Part shown: positions 6,294-8,793 of the stretch, piece by piece
Position numbering within the stretch: the first letter of the stretch is position 1
Layout: each line of letters opens with the position of its first letter
Assembly (NCBI GenBank): GCA_022425585.1
Contig: JAKMFF010000268.1
Location: forward strand, 1 to 8,793
Direction: 5' to 3'
Source of the DNA: Candidatus Poseidoniaceae archaeon
Lineage (GTDB): Archaea; Thermoplasmatota; Poseidoniia; Poseidoniales; Poseidoniaceae
DNA length: 8,793 nucleotides
Made by a program: the position numbers and the translations under genes
Notes under the pieces: generated by a model
Seen by the model: the letters and a program-made list of their open reading frames with translations, nothing else
The model's database searches: none
Told to the model about the DNA's origin: nothing

Positions 6294-7078
6294 TAGACAT
6301 ATAGAGAGTATTCACCACAATTCCAAAATGGCGTCCATTGCAAAATGCTATCTATTTTGAACAATATGTTACTGCGCATACTGCCAACGGGAGCCCAGTG
6401 TTGACGATACCATGCGGGGTGAGTGATACAATACCCCTTGCGCAAATTTCTGCGTAGTTGCTGACCGAAAATTTTGTGTATCTGTCGAGCTGAATAGCAT
6501 CTTGAAGGTAAAAATCTGGTAGGAGAGTAACCACCCCAAACTTTCCTTATTCGAGCTAGTGCCTTTTTTAGACGAAAAGTTGCGAGATTCCAAAAAATAT
6601 CAAATGCGTACCATTTATTGACAAATGTGGCAACAATTCTGCCCCCTGGCCTTAGCGCTTGATGCATTTTACTAACTGCTAATTGTAAATCATTACAAGT
6701 GTTAAGCGCTCCAAAAAAAATGTAGATGGTATCAATTGAATCGACCGACACATGATCTAGAATGTCTTCAGGACCACCTAGCATCGGATTTAATTTAGAA
6801 TTAGTTTTACACTTAGATTGAACAATTTTATGGAAATTGGGGGTGATATCTAGCCCTTGGACGCGACTGGTTTCCTCACGTTCAGCAAACCATATCATGT
6901 CTAGTCCAGGTCCGTAACCAATCTCGAGGATTGTGTCAACTTCACCTTGTAAGACAACTTCACGGAATTGCTGCCTTAGTTCGACAAGTACGGGATTAGA
7001 CCCAGCTCTATTTTCAAACGTCGAGGCTTCTTTATCGTAGTAATCTGCTACAGATTGATGATAATCAGCACTTTCCAT
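6278..7078 (-). CDS. Class I SAM-dependent methyltransferase
   Basis: This is a 266-residue soluble methyltransferase. Motif I is LEIGYGPGLD (51-60). The acidic residue after strand 2 is Asp77 in VQGLDITP. FFGALNTCNDL (121-131) and LRPGGRIVATFVNKW (142-156) are the later Rossmann elements. The C-terminal third is distinctive: WGGYSPTRFLPSRCYS (181-196), a GY.I..PAWY segment (215-224) and a final GEYSLYVYQK (255-264). I associate these with a family found beside nucleotidyltransferase-fold proteins, a recollection not checked here. ATG 7078 overlaps the TAA stop of the upstream gene by one base (TAATG), implying one operon with translational coupling. The small-molecule or lipid/sugar acceptor is unknown. 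The last 16 bp overlap the convergent SDR gene. Confidence 0.88.
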   Translation of the reverse strand: MESADYHQSVADYYDKEASTFENRAGSNPVLVELRQQFREVVLQGEVDTILEIGYGPGLDMIWFAEREETSRVQGLDITPNFHKIVQSKCKTNSKLNPMLGGPEDILDHVSVDSIDTIYIFFGALNTCNDLQLAVSKMHQALRPGGRIVATFVNKWYAFDIFWNLATFRLKKALARIRKVWGGYSPTRFLPSRCYSARQIHKIFGQQLRRNLRKGYCITHPAWYRQHWAPVGSMRSNILFKIDSILQWTPFWNCGEYSLYVYQKSE

Positions 7079-7926
7079 TAAAGCCCTCCAGTGATGGATG
7101 AATAATGTTCTTCTATCCGTTTCTTGTGTTCATTTTCATGACCACGGCATACTGATCTTGAGTAGATTATTTCGGTTGAATTTGAGCGTTCGGTTAGTTC
7201 CTTTATTCTTCTATTGGCTTCCCAAGATTCGATAATTCGACCAAGAATTGGCACCCGCATTAACTTCCACCACCACGGATATTTAATCGTCCCAGCCACT
7301 CTAATTTGCGGCTTGATTTTGGCATTTGGCAATTCTTTTTGTGCCCATTTATTCATAGCATATAGATTGGTGAGCCCACCAGAATCTTTGATTGGAATAA
7401 TCTGCATTAATTCTCGAGCCGCATACATGCTTGGTTCGATTTGTAAAGAGTTTTCATCCATAACCATGTTTGGGCATAAATAATGGCCATTTTCGTGAAC
7501 ATGAGCAAGGTATATAGCCAGCGCTCTTACGCGCCAAACCCAATTTTTCTTAGTGATTATTAATACATCTAAATCACCATCATCTCTAGCCACTCCCGCT
7601 GCCACGGAACCGGTTATGGCTAGACCTGTTACCATTTTACATGAAGCAAGGATTGTTAGGACTTGTTCAGTTCTTTGTCGCATCTGTTGTGCATTAGCTT
7701 TCCATTTTTCGAAATCTTCATTCTCTGAATATGATGTTGAAAGTATATATTTGCCTTTTCGATAGATATCAGGACAATCTTCGATAGATTCTTGCATATC
7801 TTTTAGATTCATTTCGTATCTCAAGTTATGGTGCATTTCAGATTCCGTCAAATGATGTTGAAATAAACTTGCCCAAGCGAGAGTTTCTTTTATCGAAGAC
7901 TGTCTAGATTCCAACGCTTCGGACAT
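7078..7926 (-). CDS. Nucleotidyltransferase-fold protein (Pol beta superfamily) with N-terminal winged-helix-like region
   Basis: This is a 282-residue protein from ATG 7926. ITGSVAAG (104-111) followed by DDGDLDVLII (115-124) is the Pol beta-type nucleotidyltransferase signature, with Asp118 and Asp120 the likely metal ligands. YLCPNMVMDE (149-158) and a YAARELMQIIPI segment (168-179) follow, as in a group of uncharacterised nucleotidyltransferases I recall. An N-terminal stretch, LAWASLFQHHLTESEM (16-31), fits that group's short winged-helix-like domain. The frame stays open upstream to TTG 8070 (330 residues), but that 48-residue extension lies outside the family core and would run almost into the divergent gene's start, so ATG 7926 is preferred. 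First gene of a two-gene operon with the methyltransferase. The nucleotide acceptor is unknown. Confidence 0.78.
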   Translation of the reverse strand: MSEALESRQSSIKETLAWASLFQHHLTESEMHHNLRYEMNLKDMQESIEDCPDIYRKGKYILSTSYSENEDFEKWKANAQQMRQRTEQVLTILASCKMVTGLAITGSVAAGVARDDGDLDVLIITKKNWVWRVRALAIYLAHVHENGHYLCPNMVMDENSLQIEPSMYAARELMQIIPIKDSGGLTNLYAMNKWAQKELPNAKIKPQIRVAGTIKYPWWWKLMRVPILGRIIESWEANRRIKELTERSNSTEIIYSRSVCRGHENEHKKRIEEHYSSITGGL

Positions 7927-8063
7927 GATGTTTACGACTAACGTAATAACTGGGTGCTTATGAAATAATTGGTGAAGAAGTGTAGATAATTCAAAAACTA
8001 ACGCGTGCTGGGCAATATGTGCGACAAGGAGTTTCTCTGGGATGTCGTATAAGTCAAGAATTG
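7927..8063. other. Divergent 5' region between nucleotidyltransferase and membrane glycosyltransferase genes
   Basis: If the preferred starts (7926 on minus, 8076 on plus) are right, this is an intergenic promoter region. It is AT-rich, with CATAAG-like and TATAAG-like runs facing each way. If TTG 8070 is used instead, it is instead the 5' coding part of the nucleotidyltransferase gene. No RNA gene or strong hairpin was seen in it. Confidence 0.4.
8048..8053 (+). promoter_or_regulatory. TATA-like box for the GT-C-like gene
   Basis: TATAAG begins 28 bp upstream of ATG 8076. This spacing matches the other presumed archaeal promoters here and favours ATG 8076 over ATG 8064, which would leave only 16 bp. 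Confidence 0.38.
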
Positions 8064-8075
8064 ATGCCAATATTG

Positions 8076-8793
8076 ATGATTATAGGGGCATTTATGACCT
8101 TAGCGATTGGATTAGGTATGCCGTTTATGCTAGCTATTGTATCGGTTCATATATTAGTAATATATTGGATTTATACCCTCAAGAATAGTTCATTAATTAA
8201 ATCCGACATTCGATTTTTAGCCGTACCAATGACCATCGCTTACATTACTGCATTGACACACTACAACACCCTACCTGCTCTATACGACCAAGCATATCAT
8301 CTCCAAATATCCAATAGAATGCTTAACCGTTGGGACTGGGAGCCATTTCATCAGGGACTTGACTATTCCTTTCGTCCCGAGTTAGTGTCGGGGTTGGCTG
8401 CGATTGAGTTGTTTTGGACTGACCAAGTATACCAGGTTAATTTTACTCCGCTGATTTTACTTTGCGCAACTGGATGGGCGTTGCATAATCTTGCCGATAA
8501 CTACAGTAGTGAACGATTTGGTTTCATAGCACCGGTTATTTTTCTATCTCTACCAGTAATAATGCAATACGGTCCCACAATGTTACTAGATGTACACCTT
8601 GCTGGAATGATTATGTCTGTATTATTTTTCCTTACGGTATTGAAACCAGACGATAGATATCAATGGATATTGTTTGGCATGTTAGTTGCTTGCCTTGGTT
8701 TGACGAAATATCCTTACTTTTATGTTGGGCCATTTATAGTAATCATATTTTGGTTTGAAAAGAAATATTTGCAAGGAAAATATTCTGCAATTG
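8076..8793 (+). CDS. Multi-pass membrane protein resembling a GT-C (GT39-type) glycosyltransferase, C-terminus cut by window edge
   Basis: 239 residues are visible and the frame is open to the window end. Hydrophobic segments lie near 1-34, 46-63, 122-141, 148-165, 173-189, 197-211 and 216-228. After the early helices, an extracytoplasmic loop holds YDQAYHLQISNRML (70-83), a DWEP motif (87-90) and YSFRPELVSG (97-106). This resembles the first catalytic loop of GT-C enzymes such as the GT39 and ArnT families, where an acidic residue (here Asp71) activates a lipid-phosphate sugar donor. LLDVHLAGM (170-178) fits the later conserved helix. The family call is moderate because the loop has DQ rather than the commoner DE. 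ATG 8064 or 8094 are alternative starts. Its position beside the nucleotidyltransferase-methyltransferase pair suggests a surface-glycan role. Confidence 0.7.
   Translation, partial: MIIGAFMTLAIGLGMPFMLAIVSVHILVIYWIYTLKNSSLIKSDIRFLAVPMTIAYITALTHYNTLPALYDQAYHLQISNRMLNRWDWEPFHQGLDYSFRPELVSGLAAIELFWTDQVYQVNFTPLILLCATGWALHNLADNYSSERFGFIAPVIFLSLPVIMQYGPTMLLDVHLAGMIMSVLFFLTVLKPDDRYQWILFGMLVACLGLTKYPYFYVGPFIVIIFWFEKKYLQGKYSAI

Noticed and set aside
8060..8079. ATTGATG direct repeat and CAATATTG palindrome near the GT-C-like start
   Set aside because: It is only 7-8 bp in AT-rich DNA and is easily due to chance. No additional copies were seen nearby.
1..8793. CRISPR arrays, tRNA or rRNA genes, insertion sequences or phage genes
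   Set aside because: No regularly spaced repeats, cloverleaf-like segments, transposase or integrase motifs were seen. Coding genes fill nearly the whole window.

Overview
The window looks like a piece of a planktonic euryarchaeal genome, most plausibly Poseidoniales (Marine Group II) or a close relative. This is an inference. It rests on AT-rich, TATA-like boxes about 28-34 bp upstream of several start codons, the near absence of ribosome binding sites (suggesting leaderless mRNAs), secreted or anchored S8 proteases, and very compact gene packing. No rRNA, tRNA or other phylogenetic marker is present, so the taxon is not settled, and a bacterial source cannot be formally excluded.

Layout. 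Positions 1-2913 hold two tandem, dissimilar subtilisin-family (S8) proteases on the minus strand. The first is a secreted, propeptide-bearing enzyme that runs off the left edge. The second is complete, membrane-anchored and has almost no propeptide. A 96-bp divergent promoter region (2914-3009), with a TATA-like box on each side and an inverted repeat between them, separates the second protease from a plus-strand fusion of a YqjF-like (DUF2071) domain with a DCC thiol-disulfide oxidoreductase (DUF393) domain. This fusion ends 2 bp from the convergent stop of a minus-strand polytopic transporter of the putative 10-TM heavy-metal exporter (ArsP_2-like) type. A second divergent promoter region (5352-5417) leads to a plus-strand extended-SDR/epimerase-like protein with an altered active site. 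The 3' end of that gene overlaps, tail to tail, a SAM methyltransferase gene. The methyltransferase is translationally coupled (TAATG) to an upstream nucleotidyltransferase-fold gene. Divergent to that pair, a multi-pass membrane protein resembling GT-C (GT39-type) glycosyltransferases starts near 8076 and runs off the right edge.

How the genes may work together. The right-hand part (SDR, methyltransferase, nucleotidyltransferase, GT-C-like membrane protein) reads as a surface-glycan or glycolipid modification neighbourhood whose substrate is unknown. The left part concerns extracytoplasmic proteolysis. The DUF2071-DUF393 fusion and the transporter have no obvious pathway link to either group. 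Strands alternate almost gene by gene, giving a chain of divergent promoters and convergent or overlapping 3' ends. Nothing resembling a defence system, mobile element or CRISPR array was found. The most unusual items are the DUF2071-DUF393 fusion, the SDR lacking the canonical lysine, the propeptide-poor anchored protease, and the nucleotidyltransferase-methyltransferase pair beside a GT-C enzyme.
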